Source of the DNA: Siphonodentalium dalli
Taxonomy: Eukaryota; Mollusca; Scaphopoda; Gadilida; Siphonodentaliidae
Length of the DNA stretch: 64,000 nucleotides
Reading direction: 5' to 3'
Assembly: GCA_032622095.1 (NCBI GenBank)
Contig: CP136067.1
Span: forward strand, 118,905,281 to 118,969,280
Positions 1 through 15,400 of the stretch are shown here, one piece after another (the first letter of the stretch is position 1; each line of letters begins with the position of its first letter). The notes below the pieces were generated by a model. It had not been told where the DNA came from, did not search any database, and worked only from the letters and a program-made list of their open reading frames with translations. The position numbers were made by a program, and so were the translations under genes.

Positions 1-173
1 CGACTCCAAAACCACAGCAGAATTGTGGGTAACTTTTCAGGATTTAGTCGCATACTTTCTCACTGAGAGCTTTCCGATGAATGGCTACAAGCCATATTTC
101 AGACTAAATCCTTAAAAAAATTCCCATAATTCTGCTGTGGTTTAGGGGGTCGATTATTTAGGACATTACTGTA
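1..173. mobile_element. Family C palindromic MITE (copy C1), cut by window edge
   Basis: Two inverted arms (GAGAGCTTTCCGATGAATGG on the right, matching the left) and a right end CATTACTG-TA. The left tip is outside the window. It ends 33 bp before the first visible BMPR2 exon. Confidence 0.85.
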
Positions 174-206
174 GATCATTTATTTATTTTTTATCCTTCA
201 CTCCAG

Positions 207-458
207 GTCTGGACACGAATTCTCAGTATTTGCACTGTGCATACTATGAAAAGTCTGTTGCTGATGTCCAAACAGCTTTGACGAAGAGGCATACTGAGGA
301 CCAGGCTGTTACCACTGAAGACAGAGACAGGACCAAGACCTCGGTGGAAATTATTAACGGCACTGCCAGATGCTCTCGGAAAGAAAACTACTGCTTTACT
401 GTGTGGAAAGTGAAAACGGATTCCGCAGGCAATGAAATTGTATTGCGGGATAGGCAAG
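207..458 (+). CDS. BMPR2: BMPR2 exon: N-terminal half of ectodomain
   Basis: Acceptor ...TTCACTCCAG and donor CAAG|GTATTT. It enters with the last two bases of a codon and leaves in phase 1. Residues start [16 protein letters not shown] and include [18 protein letters not shown], which matches the N-glycosylated NGT..C and tCYglW block of BMPR2. Three cysteines are encoded here. The preceding exon, expected to hold the start codon and signal peptide, is outside the window. A family C MITE ends 33 bp upstream and a family D fragment starts about 18 bp downstream. Confidence 0.93.
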
Positions 459-3400
459 GTATTTGTCATTAGAATTTAGAATCCATTTTTAGCCCTTTCT
501 AATCTAAATGTATTCTTCCATTCAGGTACATTGGATGATCTATTATTCATTTGGAGGGGTATTCCAGTTATTCAGGAAAAATAAGCAAACAACATAATAA
601 AAGTGCCGAATGATTCCTATTTATTGTTTGGAAATGTTCAAATAATAAGTTTAAAGGTACTCCATCTGATCAGAGGGTCCCCATTATCATCAAGATACAA
701 CAACAACAACATTTCTTCAAAATACGCTTTAGTTATCAGAATCGATTAATTGCAACAAAATAATGCTAACCACTGTCAACTATGGTATCAAATTAACCAA
801 CACTTGTTATTTATCAACATTTTGTTCAACAAAATATGGCCGTATTATCAAGTATCAATTTTTTTTACCGTATTACCACTTGATTTTAGAGTTATCCATC
901 TTCATCCGAAAATTTGTCCGAGACCCTCCGTTTGACCACATGTTTCTGGGCCACATATTATTACACATCTCGAGAAATAACAAACTTCAAAAATCGATGT
1001 CTGATCACTCTGAGCTTTGACGGGTGGGTTCCTCGACTCGAATAAAATATTTTGTTACCAAAGATATAGTAATTTAGGAGCATCTGGCGGCGTTCATTGC
1101 AGAAATATTCATATTTGTTCAAATCGCCATCAACAGAAGGAATATTAAAATATATATAGTTTTGTTCATATGCCAAACATAATCAGCGCGTAAATAGTAC
1201 GATGGTGTACGTAAACAAGAGCCTGCTCGTGTTACAGAAGTTTTGCTTCTGTTTACATAACACAGCGCAATTCTATTGGTTAATCACACACAAATGATAT
1301 AAACGCTCTTTATTATTTCCATATCAGGAAAACAGTAACAAATAACGCTCTTTATGTTTACCATATCCGGATCTAAACAAAAGCCAGGTTTTGTAACGTT
1401 TTTTGCTTTTGTTTACATAACAAAGGAAAAACATTTGACAATAACATACTGTTTATGCCATATTTCTGATTGGTATAAGAACAAGGTTTGTCTATATTTT
1501 ACTATTATTTCTGTTTATGGCCATTTTTGACGGAGGTGAATATTTTAACAGCATACCCACCGCCAACGCCACCCATATCTTTAACAAACGAACACTTCCT
1601 GATGCCAGTGATAGGATAATGTGTATTCAGTAAAGAAAGGGTTAAACTATTTTATAAGAAGAATTGCCACATCTTACTTCTATGCAAGCCTTGAAATAGG
1701 GTGTCTGTCATTTGCAGAATGAGGTCCCCAGAGGGTGAAATTAGTGATGCTACCCCGCATAGCGGGCTAGCATCACCAAATTCACCCTCTGGGGACCTCA
1801 TTCTGCAAATGACAGACACAATAAACTCAGGCTTAATAATTTTGGTATAATTGCCTCAGATGAAGTGTATGTTGAACAGCATTCTAGAAAATGTTTCGAA
1901 GGTACATGTATACTGCATTGACTTTATCTGCCAGTCCTCTGTCTGTCCATCTGTCCAGCTGTCCATCATATATCTCAGATATGGGTCATCAGATATGAAT
2001 GAAATTTGGTATGGAGCTTCGCCATCGCCTCTTTCAACAGAGGGGCAATGATATTCACATTTTCCATTCTAGAGTTATCCCTCTTTGTTTATCTGAAAAT
2101 CTAGATTATTTTGTCCATCCGCACAGATATCATATGGATATTACACTACACATCTGGAAACAATGAATCTAGTAATCAATAGGTTCAAAATATACCGGTA
2201 AGCTTGAGAAAAAAGGTGGCACTTTTTCAAGTGGATATATTGTGTGACATTTGCAGAATGAGGTCCCCTGAGGGTGAATTCTAATTTTTATTTTTTTAGT
2301 TATTTTTATTTTTATTTATCCTGAGGGTCAATTTATTGACACTCTACCACACGGCAAGCTAGCATCACCAAATTCCCCCCTCTGGGAACCTCATTCGGCT
2401 TAGTCCTCAACTGCTATGGAAGACCTAGTCAGTTTACATGTAATATGGATTTTTTTATTCAAATATTCAACTTTCTGCACTGCTTGTTGTGGTCAAGGAC
2501 AAGCCTTGAAATAGTGTGTCTGTCATTTGCAGAATGAGGTCCCCAGAGGGTGAATTTAGTGATGCTACCCAGCATAGCAGACTAGCATCACCAAATTCAC
2601 CCTCTGGGGACCTCATTCTGCTTACACCTCATTCTGCAAATGACAGACACACTATTTCAAGGCTTGGTCAAGGAACTCTGATTGCAGAGCACTATGGATT
2701 TTTTTATTCGATTATTCAACTTTCTGCACTGCTTGCCAATTGTCTGTTTAAGATTATAATCATATGCTTGTCAACCTGTTTTGATCATGAAAACGTAACA
2801 ACAGCACAGCCTGCAATTAGCGATACCCTTTGACGCTTATGCTTAATAACAATTTTTGTTAAGTTACAATATAAATTTTTAATTTGATTATTGAAATTTC
2901 TGTCCTGCTCGCCTCTTTTTCCAGAATTGTAAAGTAGCTCATCATAATGACGATGCCAATTGCCTGATGTACCATAATGAGGCCTATTTGAAGAGGTCCT
3001 ACCCACACTCGTGGAATTCCGTTAGGAGGGGCTTGTTAATTGCCACTCACCGTGGGCACAGTAACAGCCAGACCTCTTTCGGGGTTCATAACCGTGTTGG
3101 GTCAAGGACATTGTCCTAATCAAAATTTGAAGTGACCTACATGTACTCCAATGAGTGATTGTAGAGCATCATGACCGTTGTGTTTTTCCTCCTAATCATC
3201 GGCCTTGATAACAATCATGCACTGACATCAGGGGGCGGGAGATTGAGGTTTGGTCAAAATAATCAACAGTTGGAAATTTCATGCTATGTTTTTAAATCAA
3301 CAGCAGCATATTTTCCTACTTTTGGTCAAAATGTATCTGAAATTGGAATCCCATTGGGACAATCGACAATCTTAGTAGGGGTGTCAAGTTCCAAATCCCC

Positions 3401-6400
3401 CGCCCAATATATGGAAAAGATACAAGTCTGAGTTTAGTGTGCCTGTCATTTGCAGAATGAGGTCCCCAGAGGGTGAATTTAGTGACGCTATTCCTTGTAT
3501 GTATATTTCTTTATTTTTATCAAATTTCTATAGAAACTTCTAGATTTTATTTGTTTTTTAGTTTAGTTTCTCTATATTCCCAAATTGGCAGACAACACTT
3601 GGCATAATCAAGGTTCCCAATGGGTGTACAACACAATATTCACCATTTGGGAACTTCAATCTGAGTCTATGTCTCCCATAGCAGATGAGGCCATGCAGAA
3701 TGAGCTCCCCAGAGGGCGAATTTGGTGATGCTAGATGGCTGTGTGGGATAGAATAACTAAATGTCCCCTCTGGGGACCTCATTCTGCAATTGACAGGCAC
3801 ACTAAACTCAGGCGATATGGGGTTTCGCTCTTTCCATATTTATGATATTAGAGGTGTTCGAGCAGCATCCTCTGAAAATATTTTGAAAATTCAATGCATT
3901 GAGAGCAAGTCTTATGACTGTTGTGCTTTAATTTTAACTTTTCTCAGAAATGAATTTAGCCAATTTCTCAACAGTAATATCTTACTTCAGATCTTAAAAA
4001 AGTTACCATCTTCCCTGTATGCAACAAGCCATATTTCCGACTAAATCCTGAAAAATTACCCATAATTCTACTGTGGTTAAGGAGTCGATTATTTAGGGCA
4101 TTACTGTATCTTTCTATAGCAAAGCACAGAAAGCAGATATATGTATGCGAGAATCATAGTTTATTCTCATGTTTCACTTTGCGAGAATTATTTCCGAGAA
4201 TAAATTCTGATTCACATACCGGTACAAATTATAACCCCTGAATTGAAAACTTCCAAGAAAATAGCATTGAATGCCCTTGGGTTTGATAATAGATGGCCTT
4301 TGAAAACCCTTGAAAATTATGGTATTTACTCCGTAGTCCATAATATAACTCAGTGCAATAATTTTGGATTGAGGTCTTGAGGGGGACTTGAAAATTTCCA
4401 AGAAATAGCATTGAGTTGCCATGTTGCCTTGAATTTCATAATAGATTTTAAATGGGTTGTGGGAACAATAATTTTATGCGGATATGGATACTCATTGGTA
4501 TACATAAGAGAGTGTCACCAATACATAATTAATTGAGATTTTTCTCCTTGCCCCCGCACATACTAGCATTTATAGTGGGAAGTAGCACTCAAATCAAAGG
4601 CTTCTCGAATGGTCACTACTAGTACTTCATCTACTACCAAGCTTTGAAATAGTGTGTCTGTCATTTGCAGAATGAGGTCCCCAGAGGGTGAATTTAGTGA
4701 TGCTACCCCGCATAGCAGGCTAGCATCACCAAATTCACCCTCTGCGGACCTCATTCTGCTAACACCTCATCAGAATGAGGTTCCCAGAGGGTGAATTTGG
4801 TGATGCTAGCCCGCTATGCGGGGTAGCATCACTAAATTCTCCCTCTGGGGACCTCATTCTGCAAATGACAGACACGCTATTTCAAGGCTTGCTACTTACA
4901 TTATCAAAGAGCTATGGGATGTTTCATATACAAAATAGCAAACCGAGTGTACTGGTAGCTTGAGTGTACTAATAATATATTCACTATACATTGTAGTTGG
5001 GAGTAGTCAACTTAAATCGGGCGTTGTATAGCTACTGGTTGATCTGCATCAGTTAAGAAATGGATGTTGATCTGCATGCGTTCCATGGAGTATGGATGCA
5101 AGTCTGACATTTTGTGCGGGGATCGAAAGCGTTCCACATATAAAAATGTCACACTGACTTGCATCCATACTCCATGGAATGCAACAAAATCAGCATCCAT
5201 TTCTTATATTTATACTCAACTGGCAGATTAAAGGTACTCAATCTGATTTGATTGTCCCCATATCATCAGATTCCAACAACAACAATTATTTTGAAATGCC
5301 GCTTCAGTTATCAAATCGACTAATTGCCCAAACATAATGCTAACCACAGTCCACTATAGTATAAAATTGTCCAAAACCTGTTATTTATCAACATTTTGTT
5401 TATGAAATTTTGTCAAATATCTGACACAAAAATGCCACTTGATTTTAGAGTTATCCATCTTATCTGCTATTTGGTCTTCTCATCGAATTTTACTGGGCCA
5501 CTATATATTCCAGGCGTGCTGGGTGGTGAAATATAATAGATTTACAAAATCGATATCTGCTCACTCTGAGCTTTGATGAATGGGTTCTTCGATTCAAATC
5601 AAATATTTGTTACCCCCGAAGCCAAATAAATAGTAACTAAGGGGTGCTTAATTGGATTGAGTACCTTTAAAAGATTATATAGTGCCCATTTTTAACGATA
5701 TTCTTTTATCATGTTGCAAGCAGGGGACCCAGAGCAAATACTGTCCTCAAATTCTGTTTTTTTTGGCCAAATTAACAAAACTTTTGGCCAAATTAAATCC
5801 TCATTTTCTGGTCTTACAATTAGTGAATATATTTGTTCTATTTCATATCTAACATTCTATTTTGTCAATACCTTCAAATACCATGTCTAGACTTCTTTAA
5901 TCCCCCATTGTTACGTGTACTTGACAGTATACCACTACCCACCATCTACCATTCAGCCTTATGACAGATAATTGATTATTAGTGTTATTCATCATTACTG
6001 TTTTATTGCATTTGGTGGCACTTTGTTTAATAGTTGCACTGCCATGAGTGTCTTTTGTTACCCATTAAGCTGTATCACCTAATCAATAAGCAGATGCTCA
6101 CACACAATAAATATGATTCTCATGTCGCTTACATTACAAAATTAATTTGGTTTTTCGAATTAGATTTCCGATTTTAGGGTGCCAAAAAACTTTGGCCAAA
6201 TGAAATTGTTTTTGGCCATTTTCGAAAGAAAAAAATTGGCCATTGGCCTATGACAGCGTGGACCAAGCCTTGAAATAGGGTGTCTGTCATTTGCAGAATG
6301 AGGTCCCTAGAGGGTGAATTTAGTGATGCTACCCCCGCATAGCGGGCTAGCATCACCAAATTCACCCTCTGCAACAATGAGGTTCCCAGAGGGTGAATTT

Positions 6401-9400
6401 GGTGATTCTAGCCCGCTATGTGGGGTAGCATCACTAAATTCACCCTCTGGGGACCTCATTCTGCAAATGACAGACACCCTATTTCAAGGCTTGGCGTGGA
6501 CCCTGGTTGTAGAAATATTAAGGAGTGGAGAATTCACATTTTTTTCCTCAAAGTTGGAACCACATACATGTATGACAATAGATTGTTGTAGTCTCATAGC
6601 CAAAGAATGCACTCTAGCCATCTGATCATCGAGCCATTGGAATCTGATCGTTACTGCCAAATGAATATAGTGCATCATCATTTCTCGCATCGATTGCTTT
6701 ATGAAAGCCATGCTGATGGCGCCAAAGATTCACTGGGCGTAGACACTGTAATGTGAAGTTGGGTTTCCGGCAATATCAGGCAAGCCTGCAAATAGTGTGT
6801 CTGTCATTTGCGGAATGAGGTCCCCAGAGGGTGAATTTAGTGAAGCTATCCCGCACAGTGGGCTAGCATCACCAAATTCACCCTCTGGGGAACTCATTCT
6901 GCTTTGGCCTAAACTGCTATGGGAGACCTAGGATCAGATTTAATTTCCCCAGTTGAAATTGGTGGTGATGTTCACCCATTAGTCACCTCGATTATGCATT
7001 TTATCTTCTGCAAATTAGGGGATATAGAAACTTCCCAGAAGGGAAAAAGTAACTAAGAAAACGTTAATTTTGAGATTATAGATACTTCCCAGAAGATGAG
7101 GCCTAAGCAGAATGAGGTCCCCAGAGGGTGAATTTGGTGATGGTAGCCCGCTGTGCGGGATAGAATCACTAATTTCACCCTCTGGGGACCTCATTCTGCA
7201 AATGACAGACAAGCTATTTGCAGGCTTGTATACGAGGCAAGCAATTCTGCCACAGGTTTGACGAGAAAGATATCCTCGACTCGGACCACTCATTCTCTGT
7301 TATTGATTTTGGATTGTCTGCGCGCTCGCCAGACATATTGATTGTAAGTTATTAGATTAATTCTGACGGCAGCGTTATTCCGTCATCAACCTTGCATATC
7401 AAGTGACTACTTCTGCTTTTAGACATATAAACGTGGCTCCACTCGGGGATGGTGAAATGACTCTAGGGTCTCCATAATGTCTGGAGCAGGGATCTAGTAA
7501 TTTTATCAAATATTATCTGATTTTGGGGAATATTGAATGACCTTTTAGATAAATTGTGGCTAAAGAAATTTTATCTCTATGAAATTCCAAAATATTGTTG
7601 AAAATTTTTACTTTATTAATTTATTTTATGAATTTATAGTATCCGACCACAATTCTGAAAATTGTTATAATATTTGACCCAAAACTCCAGATACGAAAAA
7701 ATTCCGGGCAAGTATGCCGGGGTGGGTGGGTGGTCGATGGGACTAACAATCAATTTTTTCTGCAACTCAAAAAGATTTTTCCTGCAAGTTTTTTGACCGT
7801 TTTTGCAATGAGTTTGGCTTAAAACACCTTAGAATAAGACAAATAATGTAATTCTAATTGCTAAACTGTCTGCAGGCAGTTATCGTGTTGTATTTTGTTG
7901 CAAATTTTGAAATATGGCTCAAAACTGCCATGAACCTTCAGATTTGATCAGAGTTTAGTGTTTTAATACACGAAATCACCCTGCAGCTTAAAATGGACTT
8001 GAAGGAATTTTTCCCTCGATGGGATCCAAATTCCATAATGGTTAAAAACTAGAAATTGGATATACAGTAATGCCCAAAGTATATGACCCTTTAACCACAG
8101 TAGAATTATGGGTAATTTTTCAGGATTTAGTTGGAAATATGGCTTGTTGCCATTCATCGGAAAGCTCTCAGCCATATTTCCGACTAAATCCTGAAAAATT
8201 ACCCATAATTCTGCTGTGGTTAAGGAGTCGATTATTTAGGGCATTACTGTACCTGTTTATCAGCAAGGATTGAAATGAATTTAATTGCAGAAGTCATATT
8301 AAAAGACTGAAGTTCAATTACTACTCAATTTCAGCCTTTTATTGGTCCAGGATGTGTTACTAAATAATGCAAGATCAATTAATGATCTACCCACACTTAG
8401 AAGCTGTTAAATTGCAATGATGTGCACAGGACCTTCCACAACTGTAATAAAAAGAAAATTAGTTTGTTTAAAGGTACACAATTCGATTTGATGGTTCCCA
8501 TATCATCAGATTCCTCCAACAACATTTTTTGAAATGCCGCTTCAGTTATCAGTATCGATTAATTGCCCAAAAATAATGCAAACCACAGTCAACTATTATA
8601 GTATAAAATTCGCCAAAACCTGTTATTTATCAACATTTTGTTCATAAAAATTTGGTCGGTTTGTCAAATATCTGACACAAGAAGCCACTTGATTTTAGAG
8701 TTATTCATCTTCATTCGCAATTTTGTCCGAGACCATCTTCTCGATAACTTTTTACTGGGCTACTGAAAAGTGTCGGTGGTGAAAAATAAGAGATTTAAAA
8801 AATCGATATCTGATCACTCTGAGCTTTGATGGGTGGGTTCCTCGACTCGAATCATATTTTTTACATCCGAAGCCAAGGAAATAAAAGTAATTTGGGAGCG
8901 TTAATTCGGATTATGCATCTTTAACGATATTGCCATATAAATCTAGGGTATGATGAGACCCAGATAGTAAACCAAGCTATCAAATTGCTATTGCCAGAAA
9001 TTGCGATAAATCAGGTCTTCAAGGACATACTAGTAGAAATTTAGAAAGCCATGAACATAAAAACTGGATACACACATGAAATATTATTTTGTTTGGGGAC
9101 ATTAGATGGAATTAATTCTGATGGAGCTTTATTCCGTTGTCAACCTTACATATCAAGTGACTACTTCTGCTTTTTAATATATAACCGTGGCTCTGCTCGA
9201 GGATGGTGAAATAACTCAGATTTGATCAGAGTTTAACACAAAATCACCTTCAGCTTAAAATGGGCTTGAAGGAATATTTCCCAAATTCCAAAATGGTTAA
9301 ATGCTACAAATTGGATGTGCAGTAATGGCCTAAATAATCGACTCCTTAACCACAGCAGAATTATGGGTAGCTTTTCAGGATTTGGTTGGAAATATGGCTT

Positions 9401-12400
9401 GTCGCCATTCATCGAAAAGCTCTCATTGAGAGCTTTCCGATGAATGGCAACAAGCCATATATCCGACAAAATCCTGAAAAGTTACTCATAATTCTGCTGT
9501 GGTTAAGGAGTCGATTATTTAGGGCATTACTGTACCTGTTTATCAGCAACAGCTGATGCCTCAATTAGATTCGAAACAAATTAGTTCAATGAATTTAATT
9601 GGAGAAGTCATATTAAAAGACTGACATTCAATTGGTATGTGAACATCAGCCCTTATTGGTCCAGGAAGTGTTACTAAATAATGCAAGATCAATTTATAAT
9701 CCTGTTACAATCGGTAACCGCACTTAGAAGCTTTTAAATTGCAATGACGTGCAATGGACCTTTTCACAGCTGTCAAAACAAATAATTATTGGCAGATATT
9801 TTCTACGAATCAGCGACTGAGCTAGTTGCTTGCTGCATTTAAAATTCTTTGCTCTAAATAATCGACCCCTTAACCACAGCAGAATAATGGGTAACTTTTC
9901 AGGATTTAGTCGGAAATATGGCTTGTTGCCATTCATCGGAAAGCTCTCGGGGAGCGCTTTCCGATGAATGGCAACAAGCCATAATTCCGACTAAATCCTG
10001 AAAAGTTACCAATAATTCTGCTGTGGTTAAGGAGTCGATTATTTAGGGCGTTACTGTATATACCGGTATATCCGATGAATAATATTTGATACACATTGTT
10101 ATTTTACAACTCAATTTATAATAGTAATTATAAATTTCTTGATAGAATTTGATATATTGAGAATTAGCCATATGAGTCTTCTGTATACAATAATGGTAAA
10201 TCCCGGGTATAAATTAATGGCAAAAAAAAACCTTTTTTGACTCATGAGATATATTATTGTGCAAATATTATATTACACAATACTTGATAAAGATCCCTAG
10301 AAGGATTGAAAGCTTGTGTATTGTGTATTATATATATAATAAACGTTATATTTGCACAATGATATATCTCATGAGTCTAAAAAGGTGTTATTTTGCCATT
10401 AATTTATACTCGTTGATAGAATTTGATAACTTTGATAAAAATTACATAAATTTTGTGAAATATAGGAAGTTTTTATCTTTGGCTGAACAATATTATTAAA
10501 ATAATTTTGTTTCTCTCTGAGGCTGATAAAATTGTTCTAGTAGGGGGGGGGGGGGGGGGGGGGTTATTGGGTAGGTTGGGAGTGGAAAACAAAAAAATAC
10601 TTTAATTCCAGTCTGAGTATTTAGTATAGAAAGGGTTGAAACATGCCCTAACCAGATTCTGACTTCACACTTAACCCATCGTTATCCATTGTACAACAAT
10701 ATCATGCATGAGCAAAATATTAAAGGTGGCACCTTGAAGAGACTACAGTAATGCCCTAAATAATCGACTCCTTAACCACAACAGAATTATGGGTAACTTT
10801 TCAGGATTTAATTGGAAATATGGCTTGTTGCTATTCATCGGAAAGCTCTCACAAGCCATATTTCCGATTAAATCTTGAAAAGTTACCCATAATTCTGTTG
10901 TGGTTAAGGTGTCCATTATTTAAGGCATTACTGTATCTTTTAATTCATGTTATATACCACCCCCCCACTCTCGAGGAGAGAATGGAGTATACTAGAATGA
11001 CTGTGTCTGTCTGTCCGTTGAAATTTCGAACAAATATGAACCAATTAAAAATAATTTCCTCTCTTAGAGAGGGACTGAGTGAAAAGTTGGAATTTTCCCA
11101 CACTTGGATTGCTTGATTCCAGTCTAGATGTTATGTTTTTGCAGTTTTCAGGTTCAGCTTTCAAAATTTTCTCTCACCATGTGTCCTGGTCCATCCCCAG
11201 TCGACATAAATTTCGACTCAGTATATCATATCTGAGTCGAACAGGACTGGCCGGAATTCTATTTCCAGACTTGGGGATATACCAGGGAATTCCTTGTTTT
11301 GATTGGAAGCGGTACCAGAAAGCGCTGGCCCCGATTGGCTAACCGATAACAGCTGCGCGTGTCCCGTAAAAATAGCTCAGGTGTCGTATACGGCGAATGC
11401 AATAGTCGTTTAACTCGGTCATGTGGCACTGATTTAAAGTTAGTTTTAATAGTCGTATTAATTTTGACCAGCTGCTTTATTAAAGAAAAACACTTTTGAC
11501 AAATGGCATGATTCTGATCGGCGGCGAAATAACCGATGCCTCTATTCAGTGTTCTGTACTAGTAAATCTCTGCCTCTCGTAACATTCCAATACAACCGCA
11601 TAAATTATTCCTTATTTGGAATGTCTGTGACATCAGTATGACGTCACGAAATTGGTGGAAGCCCATTGTCCTGGAAATGGGTTTTTACATGAATTCGTGT
11701 CGACGTAATATTATAATTATTACGGAGATGTTTACGTCGACTGGTCCATCCCCAGCAATTGGCCAGTCAAAAATTGCTAATCAATTTATTAATAATCAAC
11801 TGAGACATGATTTTTCCTCTAAATGCTGGGATATTGCACTTTTCATGTTCAAAAACTACTTATCAATTCAAAAAACCAAATCAAGGCCCATAAAATGTAC
11901 GGAGACCCTCTAGCTTCATTACTGTGGATAAGTAAACTTGGCCAACAAATTGCTATTGCCTAAAATCATGATAAATCAGGTCTTAACCCTTTCAGTGCCA
12001 AGTCCGATTTTTGTATCAACCCATATTTCCTTGATCATTTTTCAAATTTATTGATTATAATAATGTGATACATTGATGGAAAGAGCTCTTAGGAAATATG
12101 GGTTGATACAAAAATCGGACTTGGCACTGAAAGGGTTAGAGCTCTTTCCATCAATGTTTCACATTATTATAATCAATAAATTTGAAAAATTATCAAGGAA
12201 ATATGGGTTGATACAAAAATCGGACTTGGCACTGAAAGGGTTAAGGACATAGAAAGTTAGAAAGCCTTGGGAAAAAAAACTGCATACACACATGAACAAC
12301 AATTGTTCTGGCGGCCACTGATAAGAGATTTTTATTACCTGCCAGTGCAGGGTGCGGGGAGTGAATTTATATTTCTTGGTGCTGTAACAATAGTCATTAA

Positions 12401-15400
12401 AACCTTGCACATGGCTCACTGATCACTGGGACTTATTGTTCTCATTATCAAGCCAAACTGGTACTGGGAGATAATAATGTTTCTATGCTATTATACCTTC
12501 ATTATATAAATACTCACGTCATATCTCACTGGCAATGCAAGCTGCCTATCTCAGATTCTCTGCATGATAAATGCCTACAAAAGCAAAAATTATCTCAATA
12601 GTATATATTTTTTTCGTACTTAACAAATATTTTGACACTGCATTTTTCTTGAGAATTGTGCATTACCGAGATAAGACATTCTTTGTATCGTTCTCGATGA
12701 AAAGATTTTGGCAATGATTTTAGAATTGGAACACCAGCAGCTGTGCTAGGGAATGATTCAATTTCAAGGTTTTTTTAATCTTAAACTGGGTACTGTTCCA
12801 ATGTAACATGGGTATTTAAAGTAAAGATATGAAGGAGCTATGATCCCCTGACAGGGGGGGGGGGGGTACAGCTACTGGTACATGTACCTGACTGACCATT
12901 GCTCTACATATTACTCAGATGCCTTCAATTTACTGAAGATTATGCGGAGGTCCAGGTGCTACCACAGCAGAGTACCTACTTTTATATAACCCTGTGGTGA
13001 ATCCAATAGCGCTCTTTAATGTGCACATACCGAGGCGTGTACACTGGTCAGCCATTAATGTCTGCACGCGATCGAACAGCGTACTGTACCCATGACAACA
13101 TACCTAGACAATTGTTGTACGTAATAGGGGGAAAGTCGGCATTTTGAATTCGGATCTTTATTCAGTGATCTCGAATGAGACTTTTCAGCCTGACATAACA
13201 AACTTGGCATCTGACCGAGTTCTGATTTTTGTCAGAATATCCTGACCAGGTTGCGATCCCCGGTCCACTAGCATGAGAGATCAGTACGTTTCCGACCTTG
13301 CAGATCTCCCTGACAGGGTGAGGGTGGGGGGCTAACTGTCCTTGACAAGGGGGCTCTAGCCCCACCCCAGATCACTTCTCTGCTGCTACCCCTGATCAGA
13401 TCAAAAATAGAAGCATGAACAAATATTATTAGAAACCCTTGTATATTAAAACTATGGGTAGCAGCATTCACTGATTATAATTTGACATACAGTATTATGC
13501 TCTAATTAATCGACTCCTTATCCACAGCAGAATTATGGGTAACTTTTCAGGATTTAGTTGGAAATATGGCTTGTTGCCATTCATCGGAAAGCTCTCGGCG
13601 AGAGCTTTTCTATGAATGGCAACAAGCCATATTTTCGATTATTTAGAGCATTACTGTATCATCGGTGGGCTTCTAAAAGGTCGTACCTGCCATTTTGGCA
13701 TGAAACTTTTTATTGCATTTTCTGAATCTACAGGTTTTACTACATATAGTCCGGGAGCTAATAGGGATACCCTTGCACCCCCCCTGGGACTTAACTTCAC
13801 CCCATTTATTTTGTTCCTTATTATGTCCTTCAACTTTTAAGCAATGTTAACAAGAAAAAAAAGTGGCTGTGTAGACTCCAGACAAGATGGCGTCCATCAT
13901 GGCCACCGTTTTTCAGACCAGACCCTAGGTCAGTTTTATGCAAATTATAGCGGGAAAATCTTGTAAAATGTATACAAATGTATATATTTTCGTGAAGCTA
14001 AGACATAATGACACTTTTTTGGGCCAAAATTGAAACTCACCATCCAAGATGGCCACCAAAATGGCCCCCCGGAAGTTGAAAATATGACATAATTTCACAA
14101 ATATCTTCTAGATCAATTCATGCTGTTTGGAACTGGTTGAGTAATATGACTTTAATTAGTGTTGTGTATATTAACTGATCATTGGAGCAATTAAATGTGC
14201 AACTAATGGGGTCCTAGCCCCTTCTGGTCCCTCAAAAGTTCGATTTTACAGAACGCGGTACAAAATTTTACAAAAAAATCACAATTGGGATTCTAGTCAT
14301 ATTTCAAAAAGAAATGAAAAGAACATTGTAATGTAAGTGAGGCATATCATTACCTATGAATATTCCAACTCTCTGTAACCAAAAATCTTACCTTGGCTCA
14401 AAATGGCTGCGAAAATGGCCGCCAAAATATGGAAAATGGTAAATATTGCCCCAGGGTGTCCTGCAATCGCTTACAAGTTGTGGTTGATGTATACAATTGG
14501 CTAATCTGTATTCTATACATTGCATACTAACATCTCTGATGCACCATGGATCATTTTTACTATTGTCACCACTGACATCACCAGAAATATGGGATTTTTC
14601 TCTCACAAACTTGACATAAATATCGGCAAAAATTCACTTTTCAGGGTTCGACCATTTGTTCAAGTAAAATGCAACTATCTTTGGTATCAAAGGTGTTTAT
14701 TGTTTTGGTCTATCTTAAGTGTGTCACACGGTGGTGTTTAAAGACTAAAATGCTCAAGATGGCTTCCAAAATGGCAACCAAATTTGTAAAAGGTTAAGAG
14801 TTAACATATCCCGAACATTATTCTCTGCGTTATCTGAAAAAGATTGCAAATTGTGACTCACTTGGTTATTTTACGTATTAGTTAATTAACTGACAAATAC
14901 GTTCTATTATATTTGTCCCAGTTCCGTATGGGGCATGACAAATTCATTTTATAGTTGCAGTATGGAATTTTGCGGAGAACCTCTTTTGTGATTCTGGCCA
15001 TATTATTGAAAGGAAATGGGCAGAACTTTGAGACGGAACTGAGATGAACCATCATGATATGTGGGTATTCAGGCCCACTATGATACAAATTTATCAACTG
15101 GATACAGGGTGTAAGCCAAGATGGCAGCCACGGAGTTACTCTATGGTCATATATGAGGATAATAGGCATACAGGGAGTTATTGTATGGTCATGAATGATG
15201 TGTGGGTATATAGGGAGTCCCCTGTTGGTGACGGTGGGACATATATTTATATATGTTGTGGATGTGTTATCATTGGTGGTGTATGGGGAGTAGATGTATG
15301 ATCATGGATGGCGTGTATATAACTTATGAGTGGCAAGTATGGAACTTATGAGTGGTCGTACGTGCGGGTATTGGTATATCTGGAAGGGCTCACCATTGGT

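Noticed and set aside
8070-8273. Recurrent peptide with [20 protein letters not shown] in many places and on both strands
   Set aside because: It is the translation of the family C palindrome arm, seen wherever that MITE occurs, with no start context or exon signals.
13616-15301. Possible small genes in the foldback arms
   Set aside because: Open frames of up to 95 codons appear, some mirrored in the other arm, but none shows a known motif or consistent frame between the arms.
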